Part shown: positions 17,507 through 27,118 of the stretch, piece after piece
How the letters are laid out: each line of letters starts with the position of its first letter
Position numbering within the stretch: position 1 is the stretch's first letter
DNA from: Planctomycetota bacterium
GTDB taxonomy: Bacteria > Planctomycetota > UBA1135 > GCA-002686595
Length of the DNA stretch: 64,000 bases
Assembly: GCA_020638875.1 (NCBI GenBank)
Contig: JACKHS010000001.1
Location: 62,001 to 126,000, forward strand
Direction of reading: 5' to 3'
Notes under the pieces: model-generated
What the model was told of the DNA's origin: nothing
What the model saw: the letters and a program-made list of their open reading frames with translations, nothing else
Databases searched by the model: none
Position numbers and translations under genes: made by a program

Positions 17507-20223
17507 GTGACGGCCAAGGAGATCTTCCTCGAGGCGCTCGAGCGCGCGGGCGACGAGCGCGAGCGGTTCGTCACCGCCGCGTGCGCCGGCGACGCGCCGC
17601 TCGCCGCGCGCGTGCGCTCGCTGCTCGCGGCGCACGCCGCGGCTGCGCGGCGCGCGACGCCGACGGCGGCACGTGGCTGCCGGCCGCGCCGCTCCCGCTC
17701 GCGGCGCTCGCGCCGGGCGACGACGTCGGCCCCGGCGCGGAGCTCGGGCCGTTCCGCGTCGAGGCGCCGCTCGGCGAGGGCGGCTTCGGGCGCGTGTGGG
17801 CCGCCGTGCAGGAGCGCCCGCTGCGCCGCCGCGTCGCGCTGAAGGTGCTCAAGCCCGGGCTCGGCTCGCGCGAGGTGCTGCGCCGCTTCGAGCTCGAGCG
17901 CCAGGCGCTCGCGCGCATGGACCACCCCGGCATCGCGCGCGTCTTCGACGCCGGCTCGACCGCGGACGGCCGCCCGTGGTTCGCGATGGAGCTCGTCGCC
18001 GGCGAGCCGATCACGCGCTGGTGCGACGCGCACGACATGGGCCTCGGCGAGCGGCTCGAGCTGTTCGCCGAGGTCTGCCGCGCCGTGCAGCACGCGCACC
18101 AGAAGGGCGTGATCCACCGCGACCTCAAGCCCAACAACGTGCTCGTCACCGAGGTCGACGGCCGCGCGGTCCCCAAGGTGATCGACTTCGGCATCGCCAA
18201 GGCCGTCGAGTCCGACGGCGAGACGCTGCAGACGCTGGACGGCCAGATGGTCGGCACGCCGGCCTACATGAGCCCCGAGCAGGCCGGCGCCGCCGCGGAC
18301 GTCGACACGCGCACCGATCTCTACAGCCTGGGCGTGATCCTGTACGAGCTGCTCACCGGCGCGCCGCCGTTCGCGGACGCGGGCACGGGCTCCGGCGGCG
18401 TGCTCGGCGTGCTGCAGCGCGTGCGCGACGAGGCCCCGCAGCGGCCGAGCGCGCGGCTCGCCGACGAGGCGCGCCGCGAGGACACCGGCCGCCCGGCCGC
18501 GCGATGCCTCTCGCCGCGTCAGTTGCGCGGCGACCTCGACTGGATCGTGCTGCGCTGCCTCGAGAAGGACCGCGCGCGGCGCTACGCGTCGGCCGCGACG
18601 CTGGCCGACGAGCTCGAGCGCCACCTGGCGGGCGAGCCGGTGCAGGCCGGGCCGCCGGGGCTCGGCTACCGCCTCGGCAAGCTCGCGCGCAAGTACCGCA
18701 CGGCGCTCGCGTTCAGCGTGCTGCTCGTGATGCTGCTCGTCGTCGGCCTGGTGAACGCCACGCGCCAGGCCCAGCGCGCGCAGGACGCGGAGGCGCACCA
18801 GCGCGACGAGGCCGAGCGCGCGCGCGAGGAGCTGGCGCGCTACGAGGCCACCGCGTCGTTCCTCGAGCACCTGCTGCTCGGCATCGACCCGGCCGTCGCC
18901 GGCGACGCGGACACGACGCTGCTGCGCCGCCTGCTCGACACGGCCGCGGAGAAGCTCGCCGTCGCCGCGGACCGACCTCCCACCGTCGAGGCGACGCTGC
19001 GGCGCATCATCGGCGGCGCGTACCTGTCGCTCGCCGCGCTGCCCGAGGCCGAGCGCGAGCTCACGCGCGCGCTGGCGTTGCGCGAGGAGCACCTCGGCCC
19101 CGACCACGCGGACACGCTCACGTCCGTCGAGGAGCTCGCGGGGCTGTACGCGAAGCGCGGCGACTTCGCCGGCGCCGCGCCGCTGCTCGAGCGCGCCTAC
19201 GCGGGCCGACGCGCGCTGCTCGGCGCCGACGACGCGCTCGTGCGGCACACCGAGGTCAACCTCGCCACCGCGTACTTGCGGCAACGCGACTTCGCGCGCG
19301 CCGAGCCGCTGCTGCGCGAGCTGGAGGCCTGGTGCCTCGCGACGCACGGCGAGCGGCACGCGGACACGGTGCTGGCGATGAACAACCTCGCCTTCCTGCT
19401 CGTGCAGACCGGCCGCGGCGCGGAGGCGCTCGCGCGCTACGAGCGCCTCGTCGAGCTGCAGCCGCTGGTCTCGGGACCGACGAGCATGGGCACGCTCTCG
19501 GCGCAGAACAACCTCGGTTCGCTGTACCACGAGCTCGGCCGCGTCGCGGAGGCGCGCGCGCTGCTGGAGCGCGCGCTCGCCACCAAGCGCGAGATCTACC
19601 CGCCCGGGCACCCGAGCCTGCTCGCCGGGATGTCGACGCTCGCGCGCGCGGTGGCGGCCGACGGCGACGCGGCCGAGGCGCGCGCGCTGTACGACGAGGC
19701 GCTCGCGGCCGGCACGGCGTTGCTCGGCAAGCACGACCCGCGCGTGCTGACCCTGCACCTCAACCGCGGCAAGCTGCTGCTCGCGGAGGGCGACCCGGCC
19801 GCCGCGGAGCCCGACCTCGCGCACGTCGCGGCCGCGCCGGCCGAACGCCTCGCGCCGGGCGATCCGCTGGCGTTGACCGCGCGCCTCGCGCACGCCGAGG
19901 CGCTGCTCGCGCTCGCGCGGCCGGATGCCGCGGCCGAGTCCGTGCAGGCCTTCCGCGCGCACGTCGGCGACGCGTTCCCACCCGGGCACCTGAACCTGGC
20001 CGTCGCGGGCGTTCTGCTCGGCGAGGCGCTCGCGGCGCGCGGCGAGGACGCGGCGGCGCGCGCCGAGCTGGAGGCCGCCTGGGCGCAGCTCGAGGCGACG
20101 CCGGGCGCGTGGCGCCGTCGCGCCGCGCGCGCCGCCGCGCTGGCCGTGCTCTGCGCCGACGCGGGCGACGCCGACGCCGCCGCGGTGTGGCGGACGCGCG
20201 CGGCCGCGCCGGACGGCGAGTGA
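17507..20223 (+). CDS. membrane Ser/Thr protein kinase with TPR sensor region (one frame change)
   Basis: It begins ATG 17507 (MTAKEIFLEALERAGDERER), the usual kinase-family preamble, then changes frame near 17640-17660 before the kinase domain. The kinase has LGEGGFGRVW, the Lys in VALKVLKPG, HRDLKPNNV (18115 on), DFGIAKA (18184 on) and GTPAYMSPEQ, so it should be active. One transmembrane helix (FSVLLVMLLVVGLV) near 18712-18755 is followed by roughly 480 residues of TPR repeats outside. It directly follows the ECF gene. The frame change is probably a sequence error, since the kinase motifs are intact. Confidence 0.88.
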
Positions 20224-20229
20224 CGCGCG

Positions 20230-22140
20230 TCAGTCGCCCAGCGCGCCGAGCAGCGCGCGCGCGCGGGCACGCTGACCGCGTGATCAGGGTACGCGGCGAG
20301 CAGCGCCGCGAGCTCCGGCGCGCACCTCCGCGCGGCAAGCCGCGTCGCCGTCGCAGCTCGCGGCGCGCGCCTCGACGTGCGCCCACCACAGCTCGGGGTC
20401 GCGCGGCGCGAACTCACGCGCGCGCGGGCGAAAGAAGCGCCGCCGCGGCCGCGTTGCCGAGGCTGCGCTGCACGTAACCGGCCAGGCGCCAGGCGCGCGA
20501 GCGCTCGCGCGCGGCGCGAGCTCGGGCCGCGCGCTGACCTCGCGCAGCGCGGCGAGCGCCTCCTCGATGCGCGCGCGCCCCTCGGCCTCGCGGCCGGCCT
20601 CGCGCGCGAGCGTCCCCTCGCGCCAGTCGAGGTCCGCGCGCAGCACGCGCAGCCGCGCGCTGTCGGGCCACGTCCCGAGCAGCGCGCCGCTCAACGCGCG
20701 CGCCTCGGCGTAGCGGCCCTCCTCGACGCACTGCACGGCGAGGTTGTAGTCGCGCTCGGCGAGGTCCTTCGCGCGCGCGGCGGCGTCGAACACCGGCACG
20801 TTGACGGCGAGCGCGCCGGCCGCGAGCGCCACGGCGAGCAGCGCGCCGTCGGTGACGAGGAACGAGCGGTCGCGCCGGCGCAGCAGCGCGCCGAGCTCGC
20901 TCGCCCACGCGCCCGCGAAGGGCAGCAGCAGCACGACGAGCGGCAGCCGCGCGCGCGCGCTGACCACGGTCAGCACGATCGTGCCGAGGTACGCGACGAA
21001 GAGCAGCGCCAGCGCGCCGGGCCGCGCGCCGCCCGCCGCGGCGCCGCGCGACGCGAGCCACAGCAGCAGGCCGGCGAGCCCCAGGCTGCCCCACAGCGCG
21101 AAGCCCGGCCACGGCGCGGCGAGCAGCGGCACGAAGCGGCGGTCCCAGGCCCACAGGTGGTTGTCGGGCACCTCGTAGGCGCCGAGCGCCAGCCGCAGCT
21201 TGTTCCACAGGATGCGCGCGTGCAGCGCCGGGTCGGCCAGCGCGGAGCGGCCGGCCGCGCGCAGCCAGAAGCTCGAGACCTCGCCCGCGTCGAGCTCGCG
21301 CCCCGCGCGGCGCTGCGCCTCCTGGCGCCAGTCCTCGGCCTCGTAGCGCGGGATGCCGCGCACCCACGGGAACTCGGTCGCCACGCCGTACGGGTTCTCG
21401 GCGTTGTTGCCGCCGTAGACGTTCGTGCCCGCGCCGCTGGTGGTCAACGCGAAGACGCCGCCGACGACCTGGTTGCGCACGAGCACGGGGCCGAGCACGA
21501 GCGCGACGCCGAGCGCGAAGCCAGCGAGGCGCGCGAGCCCCGCGCGGCCGCGCGCCTCGAGGAAGGCCCAGGCCGCGAAGACCGGCAGCAGGATCAGCAC
21601 GTTGCCGCGCAGCAGCGCGCCGAGCCCGCCCAGCACGCCGAGCGCGAGCCAACGCCGCGCGCCGCCGCGCCGCGCGAGCAGCCACGCGAAGCCGGCGAGC
21701 AGCGGCAGGAAGAGGTTCGGCTTGAGCAGCAGGCACGGCAGCAGCACCGCCGGCGCGTAGAGCGCGAGCCCGACCCCCGCGACCCAGCCCGCCGCGCGCC
21801 CGAAGGCGTCGCGCGCCAGCAGGAAGACGAGCAGCACGCAGAGCGCGCCGAGCGCGGCCTGCGCGGCGCGCGCCGCGGTGAGGTCGTGGCCGGCGAGCGC
21901 GTACACGGCGCCGAGGGCGTACGGGTACAGCGGCTCCTGGAAGAAGACCTCCTCGCCGAGCCAGTCCCCCGCCGCGATGCGCGCGCCCCAGGCGTCGTAG
22001 CTCGCCTCGTCGATGACCGGGTGCGCGGCCATCGGGTGGTGCGCCTCGTACTGCGCGACGCACACCAGCCGCAGCGCGAGCGCCACGGCGACGAGCACGG
22101 CGAGCGCGAGGCGCTCCCACCCGCGCGGTGCGACGCTCAC
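20230..22140 (-). CDS. GT39-like membrane glycosyltransferase (frame changes near 3' end)
   Basis: A polytopic protein starting GTG 22140 (overlapping the upstream GT2 stop). The first luminal loop has HPVIDEASYDAWGARIAAGDW and QEPLYPYALGAVYA, the acidic/aromatic loop of ArnT/PMT-type polyprenyl-phosphate-sugar transferases. About ten hydrophobic helices follow, then a soluble TPR-like C-terminus. The frame breaks several times between about 20250 and 20510; joining frames gives an end ...PELAALLAAYPDHAVSVPARA... with a stop at 20230-20232. It likely moves a lipid-linked sugar onto an acceptor outside the membrane; acceptor unknown. Confidence 0.75.
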
Positions 22141-23175
22141 GTGCGCGACGTCTCCCACCGCTCCTCCATGGCGCCCGCGCGCTCGAGGCGCCGCGCCGTC
22201 GCGATGATCGGGAGCAGGCGCCGCACCTCGCGCCCGGCGGGCGAGGCCGCCGCGAGCGCGAGCAGCAGCGCGGCCGCGCAGAGCCCGGCCTCGCCGAGAG
22301 CCCCACCACGCCGCGCCCAGCGCGAGCCCGCCCGCGAGACCGACGAGCAGGCCGAGCCGCGCCGGCAGCAGCCGGTAGGCGTGCCACTGCAGCGCCGCGA
22401 GCCCGCCGAAGCCGGCCGGCGCGCGCGCGGCCCGCGAACACCTGGAACCAGGCGCGCGCGCGGCGCAGCGCCTGCTCGTCGCCGCCGCGCGCCGCGTCGC
22501 GCTTCAGCTCGTAGAAGCGCGCGCCGCGCACCAGCACCCGACCCGCGGCCGCGCGCTCGCCCGCGCCTGCAGCATCAGGTCGACGTCGTCGGCCGCGACG
22601 CCGGCGCGCGGCGCGAGGCCGAGCTCGGCGCGCCACGCCAGCAGCTGACCGTGCACGCTGAAGAGCGCGCCGCAGCGCGACTCGAGGCGCCGCACGCGCG
22701 CGGTCCAGCGGTCCCAGCCCTGCGCCGCGGGGCGCGCCGCGTCGAGGTCGTCGAGGTCGTCCACGAAGACCTGCTCGCCGCACGCGAGCCCGAGCCGGGG
22801 GTCCGCGGCGAAGGCCTCGGCGAGCCGCGCGAGCGCGTCCGCGCCGAGCAGGACGTCGGCGTCGGTCAGCACGACGAGGTCGACGTCGGCGAGCAGCGCG
22901 AGGCCGTGCTCGAGCGCGCCGTTCTTTCCCGGACGCCGCGCGCTGGCGCTGACGAGCAGCTCGACGCCTGCGGCCGCGAGCGCGGGCGCGCACCCGCGCG
23001 CGCGCGCGCCGGTGTCGTCGCGCGAGTGGTCGTCCACGACGACGACGCGGTGCGGCCGCGCGCACGCCGGCCAGCGCTGCGCCGCGAGGTCGGCGAGCTT
23101 GCGCGCCACGACGGCCGCCTCGTCGCGGCACGGCACCAGCACGCCCAGGCGCAGCGCGGCGTCCGCGTCACTCAC
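22137..23175 (-). CDS. GT2 family glycosyltransferase (frame changes in C-terminal half)
   Basis: It starts at GTG 23175 inside the radical SAM stop (GTGA). The N-terminal GT-A fold is clear: GVLVPCRDEAAVVARKL, VVVVDDHSRDDT, and the nucleotide-sugar DxD in VVLTDADVLLGADALARL. GVAADDVDLML supplies a probable catalytic Asp region. From about 22590 the frame shifts, continues as RVLVRGARFYELKRDA, then shifts again; a hydrophobic C-terminus ends ...ATARRLERAGAMEERW with a stop at 22137-22139. Membrane GT2 enzymes of this shape usually build glycolipids. The shifts look like sequence errors because start, stop and overlaps remain coherent. Confidence 0.72.
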
Positions 23176-24290
23176 GCGCGCAGCGCCTCCCACGCCAGGC
23201 GCGGCCAGCCGCGCACGTCGAACAGCACGTCGTCGCCCTTCGCACACTCCCACGTGCACGCGCAACGCGTCGCGACGATGCGCCGGCGCAGCTCCTCCGC
23301 GCGCGGCGCGCGCCACAGCCGGCCGAGGTCCCAGTCGACCTCGCGCAGGTTGCCCAGGCTCGCGTCGAGCACCTCGCAGGGCCGCACGTCGCCGTCCTCG
23401 AAGACGACGGCGCTGAGGCTCCCCGCGCTGCACGGACGGAAGCGCGCGGTGCCGCGCCGCTCGGCCGCGACGCGCCGGTACATCAGCCGGTCGCGCGCCG
23501 CCGCCACGCGCGCGAGCGGCACGTCGAAGTAGCCGAGCAGGCCCTCGCGCACGAGCCGCGCCTTGGTCGCGACGACCTCGTCGTAGCGCGCGAGGTCCAC
23601 GTCGAGCAGCGTGCGGTCGAGCGCGTCGGTGCGCGCGAGGTTGAGCGTCACGTTGTCGGGCCGGTGCGCGCGCACGAGCTCCTCGAGGTGCGCCGCCAGC
23701 ACGTCCTGGTTCTCGCGCGTCACCGTCAGGATCACGCCGACGCCGAGGTTCGCGTGCCGCGCGGCCTGCTCGCGGTAGCGCGCCAGGCTCGCGAGCGCCC
23801 GCGCGTGCGCGCCCGGCTCGGCGCGGATCGCGTCGTGCACCGCGGGCGGCCCGTCGATCGACACGGCGAGGCTCACGTAAGTGTCGGGGCAGCGCGCGAC
23901 GAGCTCCTCGACGAGCTCGTGCTGGTGCGCCTCGACGAGGCCGTTCGTCGGGATCGCGAGGTGGCGCAGCCCGTGGCGCGCGAACGCCTCGCCGAGCCGC
24001 GGCAGGTCGCGCCGCAGCAGCGGCTCGCCGCCGCCGAAGCTCACCCACAGGAGCGGCCCCAGGCGCGCGGCCGAGTCGGCGAGCCGGGTGAGCTCGGCGA
24101 GGCTCGGGCCCTGCACCGCGGCCGCCACCGCTTCGTGGTGGAAGCAGTGCCGGCAGCGCAGGTTGCACACCCCCGTGACGAACACGGTGAGGTGCAGCGG
24201 CGGCCCGCCGCGGACGAGGCCGCGCCGGACGAAGGGCAGGTAGCGGAGGGCGTTCACGGCGGGGGGCGCGGCGATTGTGGCCCGCGCCAC
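23172..24290 (-). CDS. radical SAM/SPASM-like protein
   Basis: 372 residues. The radical SAM cluster motif CNLRCRHC follows FVTGVCN near residue 45; the SAM-binding GGGEPLL is near residue 85. The C-terminal region holds further Cys (FRPCSAGS, VRPCEVL, CACTWEC), as in SPASM domains that bind auxiliary Fe-S clusters. SPASM enzymes modify peptides or carbohydrates. It is the first gene of an operon with GT2 and GT39 glycosyltransferases, so a role in a modified glycan or glycolipid is plausible; this is inference. No precursor peptide gene was recognised next to it. Confidence 0.85.
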   Translation of the reverse strand: MARATIAAPPAVNALRYLPFVRRGLVRGGPPLHLTVFVTGVCNLRCRHCFHHEAVAAAVQGPSLAELTRLADSAARLGPLLWVSFGGGEPLLRRDLPRLGEAFARHGLRHLAIPTNGLVEAHQHELVEELVARCPDTYVSLAVSIDGPPAVHDAIRAEPGAHARALASLARYREQAARHANLGVGVILTVTRENQDVLAAHLEELVRAHRPDNVTLNLARTDALDRTLLDVDLARYDEVVATKARLVREGLLGYFDVPLARVAAARDRLMYRRVAAERRGTARFRPCSAGSLSAVVFEDGDVRPCEVLDASLGNLREVDWDLGRLWRAPRAEELRRRIVATRCACTWECAKGDDVLFDVRGWPRLAWEALRA

Positions 24291-24299
24291 GCGCCGCGG

Positions 24300-26939
24300 C
24301 TACGGCTGCCAGGTGATCCTGACGCCGTTCGACAGGTTCAGGCCGTGTCCGCACGGGCTGCCGTGCGGGTCGCGGTACCAGGCCTGGTAGGCCTTGGTGC
24401 TGCCCGCGGCTACCGCGCCGACGAGGCCGAGGTCCGCTGTCGTGAACGCCTCGCCGGTGCCGCTCGCCACGCGCACTTCGAGCCGCATGACGTTGCCGCC
24501 CACGCAGCGCAGCCCGTCGCAGAAGCTCGCGCCCGCACCGCCGTTCACGGAGGTGTCGCCCTGGAAGAACAGACACGCCTGATCGCCGGGCAGGTCGTGC
24601 ACGCGCAGCACGAGCTCCCCCGCCGCCAACGACAGGGCGCCCTGCACGCGCAGCACGGCTCCGAAGCCCGTGCTGTTGCGGCAGCCTGCGCCCGCGACGT
24701 CGGCGTTGCCGCACGGGCAGGGCGCGGCGTTGCCGTCGCCGGAGCAGAACGGATTGCCGCCGGGCGGGGCGAGCCGTGCGCGCAGCAGGTCCAAGCCGCC
24801 GCCGTACGGCTCGACGAGCAACACGTCCCGCGCGAGCCCCGCGCCGAAGGCGCCGGCGAGGATCTGCACCGGATCGCGCGGAGCCAGGAAGCGGTGCTCC
24901 GCCTCGAGGCGGCCGTCCCCGGCGTTGCGGAAGACGCGGACCGTGCCGTCCGACGGAGCGGCGGCCAGGTCGACGTCGCCGTCGGCGTCGAAGTCCGCGC
25001 ACTCGACCCATCCCGCAGGGCACTCGGCCAGGAGCTCCGACCCGCTCAGGTGACCCGCGCCGTCGTTCCACAGCGCGTACAGACCCCCGGTGGCGGCGTT
25101 CCTGCTGTACACGACGTCGGGGCCTCCGTCGCCGTCCAGGTCCACGACGCGGAAGTCGCGCGGGGCGATGACGGGCACCTCCGACAGCGGTGGCGAGAAG
25201 TCGCCCGCGCCGAGGTTGCGCAGCACGACGGTGCGATCGGCGGGGTAGTCCTCGTGGGCGACGAGGTCGAGCAGCCCGTCCCCGTCCATGTCCGCGAGCT
25301 CGATGCGCTTCGCGCGCCACGAGAGGGGCTGGACGTGCTCGGCGCCGAAGAGCCCGTTGCCCTGGTTGAGCAAGACCGAGATGCCGTAGGGCGTACCGGT
25401 GCTGAGGACCAGATCGGGCAGCCCGTCGTCGTCGACGTCGCCGACGGCCAGGCCGCGGACGTAGCCGACGTGGGGACTGTGACCGACCTCCTGCAGCATG
25501 CCGCCGCCGATCGAGTGCAGCAAGGTGACCGGCAGCGTCGAGACGAAGCCGACGCTGACCACGTCGTCGTCACCGTCGAGGTCGAGGTCCGCGAGCACCA
25601 CGTGGCCGAGGCTCGCCGTCGTGCTCGACTGCAGCGGCGCGCCCCAGCCGCCGTTCCCGTCGCTCAGGACGGAGGCGTAGTCGCCCAGTGTCCCCACCAG
25701 CACGAGGTCCTGATCGCCGTCCCCGTCCAGGTCGCCGGCCGCGACACCGCTGCTCGAGAACGTGCCGTGCGGCGCTCGCTCCAAGGAGCCCAGCCGAGCT
25801 CCATCGCCGAGGTGGATCGTCACGTGGGCCCAGATGTCCCCCAGCAGCACGTCGGCCGCGCCGTTCGCGTCGACGTCGTGCACCGTGAGCGTCTCGACCA
25901 AGCGACCGGCGTAGGCCGTCGTCGCGCCGCTGAAGCTGCCGTCGCCCGCACCGCGCGACCACGCGATCTCCTTCGTCCCGGGCAGCGTGTAGACGAGGTC
26001 GGGGATCGAGTCCGAGTCCACGTCGCCGACGCCGATCTGGCCGGGAGGGCCCGAGAGCTGCAGGAAGAGCGGCGCTCCGAAGTGCCCGAAGCCGTCGTTG
26101 AGCCCGACGGCGACGTCGATACCGGTCAGCAGCGCGATCGCGTCGGGTCCTCCGTCCTGGTTCACGTCGTGCAGCAGGAAGTCCCGCATGCCGTTGCCGG
26201 GCTGGTAGTGCACGCCCGCAGCGAAGCCGGCGGGGCCGAGGTTCTCGTGCGTCCACACGCCGAACACCTCGCTCTCGAGCACGAGCTCCGGGTCGCCGTC
26301 GTAGTCCAGGTCGAGCAGGTCCACGTCGAGCAGGCGCGCACCGTGGCTGAGGCTCGCGCTCACGGTGAAGACGCCGGTGCCCGAGTTGTCGAGCAGAGTC
26401 GCCGTCGTGCCGGAGTCGAAGACGACGGCGAGGTCGACGTCCCCGTCCATGTCGACGTCGCCGGCCGCGAGCGCGATCGGGTGCGGCGACAGCGGGAGGT
26501 TCGTCGGCGCGCCGAAGTGTCCGCCCGCGACGTTCCAGAGCAGGCACACCTTGCCCGGTCCGTACTCGCCGTAGCACGCGACCGCGAGGTCGAGGTCGCC
26601 GTCGCCGTCGAAGTCCGCGGCGACGGCGTCGCGCGGGTCGAATGCCACCCCATACTCGACCGGAGGCTCGAAGCTCCCGTCGCCGACCCCCATGGCCACG
26701 TACAGCTTCGTGGTCCAGCGCGTGCAGACGACGAGGTCGTCGTCGCCGTCCCGGTCGAGGTCCGCGACCTCGACGTGCGTCACCGACGTGTCGACGGAGA
26801 GCGACTGCGCGGGGAACGGCAGCGCGCTCGGACCCTGGCGCGCGGCCTGCGCGAGTCCCGCGCTCGCGATGCCGAGGACGAGCGGGAGGAGGAGACGGAG
26901 ACGTCGGGCGAGGGCGTGGATCGTGGGGTCTCGGCGCAT
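24300..26939 (-). CDS. exported FG-GAP/VCBS-repeat protein with WYRD C-terminal module
   Basis: 879 residues. A signal peptide (LLLPLVLGIASAGLAQA) is followed by many repeats of the type DLDRDGDDDLVV, DVDMDGDVDLAVVF and DLDLDGDDDVVSV, typical calcium-binding FG-GAP/VCBS blades forming a beta-propeller. The last ~150 residues are the shared module: CSGDGNAAPCPCGNADVAG, GCRNSTGFGA, GASFCDGLRCVGGNVMRLEV, AYQAWYRD and GLNLSNG. It is probably a cell-surface or secreted protein. The gene follows the next FG-GAP gene on the same strand. Function unknown. Confidence 0.85.
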   Translation of the reverse strand: MRRDPTIHALARRLRLLLPLVLGIASAGLAQAARQGPSALPFPAQSLSVDTSVTHVEVADLDRDGDDDLVVCTRWTTKLYVAMGVGDGSFEPPVEYGVAFDPRDAVAADFDGDGDLDLAVACYGEYGPGKVCLLWNVAGGHFGAPTNLPLSPHPIALAAGDVDMDGDVDLAVVFDSGTTATLLDNSGTGVFTVSASLSHGARLLDVDLLDLDYDGDPELVLESEVFGVWTHENLGPAGFAAGVHYQPGNGMRDFLLHDVNQDGGPDAIALLTGIDVAVGLNDGFGHFGAPLFLQLSGPPGQIGVGDVDSDSIPDLVYTLPGTKEIAWSRGAGDGSFSGATTAYAGRLVETLTVHDVDANGAADVLLGDIWAHVTIHLGDGARLGSLERAPHGTFSSSGVAAGDLDGDGDQDLVLVGTLGDYASVLSDGNGGWGAPLQSSTTASLGHVVLADLDLDGDDDVVSVGFVSTLPVTLLHSIGGGMLQEVGHSPHVGYVRGLAVGDVDDDGLPDLVLSTGTPYGISVLLNQGNGLFGAEHVQPLSWRAKRIELADMDGDGLLDLVAHEDYPADRTVVLRNLGAGDFSPPLSEVPVIAPRDFRVVDLDGDGGPDVVYSRNAATGGLYALWNDGAGHLSGSELLAECPAGWVECADFDADGDVDLAAAPSDGTVRVFRNAGDGRLEAEHRFLAPRDPVQILAGAFGAGLARDVLLVEPYGGGLDLLRARLAPPGGNPFCSGDGNAAPCPCGNADVAGAGCRNSTGFGAVLRVQGALSLAAGELVLRVHDLPGDQACLFFQGDTSVNGGAGASFCDGLRCVGGNVMRLEVRVASGTGEAFTTADLGLVGAVAAGSTKAYQAWYRDPHGSPCGHGLNLSNGVRITWQP

Positions 26940-27118
26940 GGAACTCCTGGGGGGGCGCGTCTCGGCGCCACCGCCCCCACGTGGCCGATGACCGCCGTCT
27001 CGGGCCGGGATTCCCCGGATTCCCTCCCCACGGATGGAGCGAGGCCCCCACCGCGCTCGAGCGCGCGGCGGGGGCCTCCGATCTCACCGGCGCGCGGGGC
27101 GCCGGCCGCTGGCGGAGC

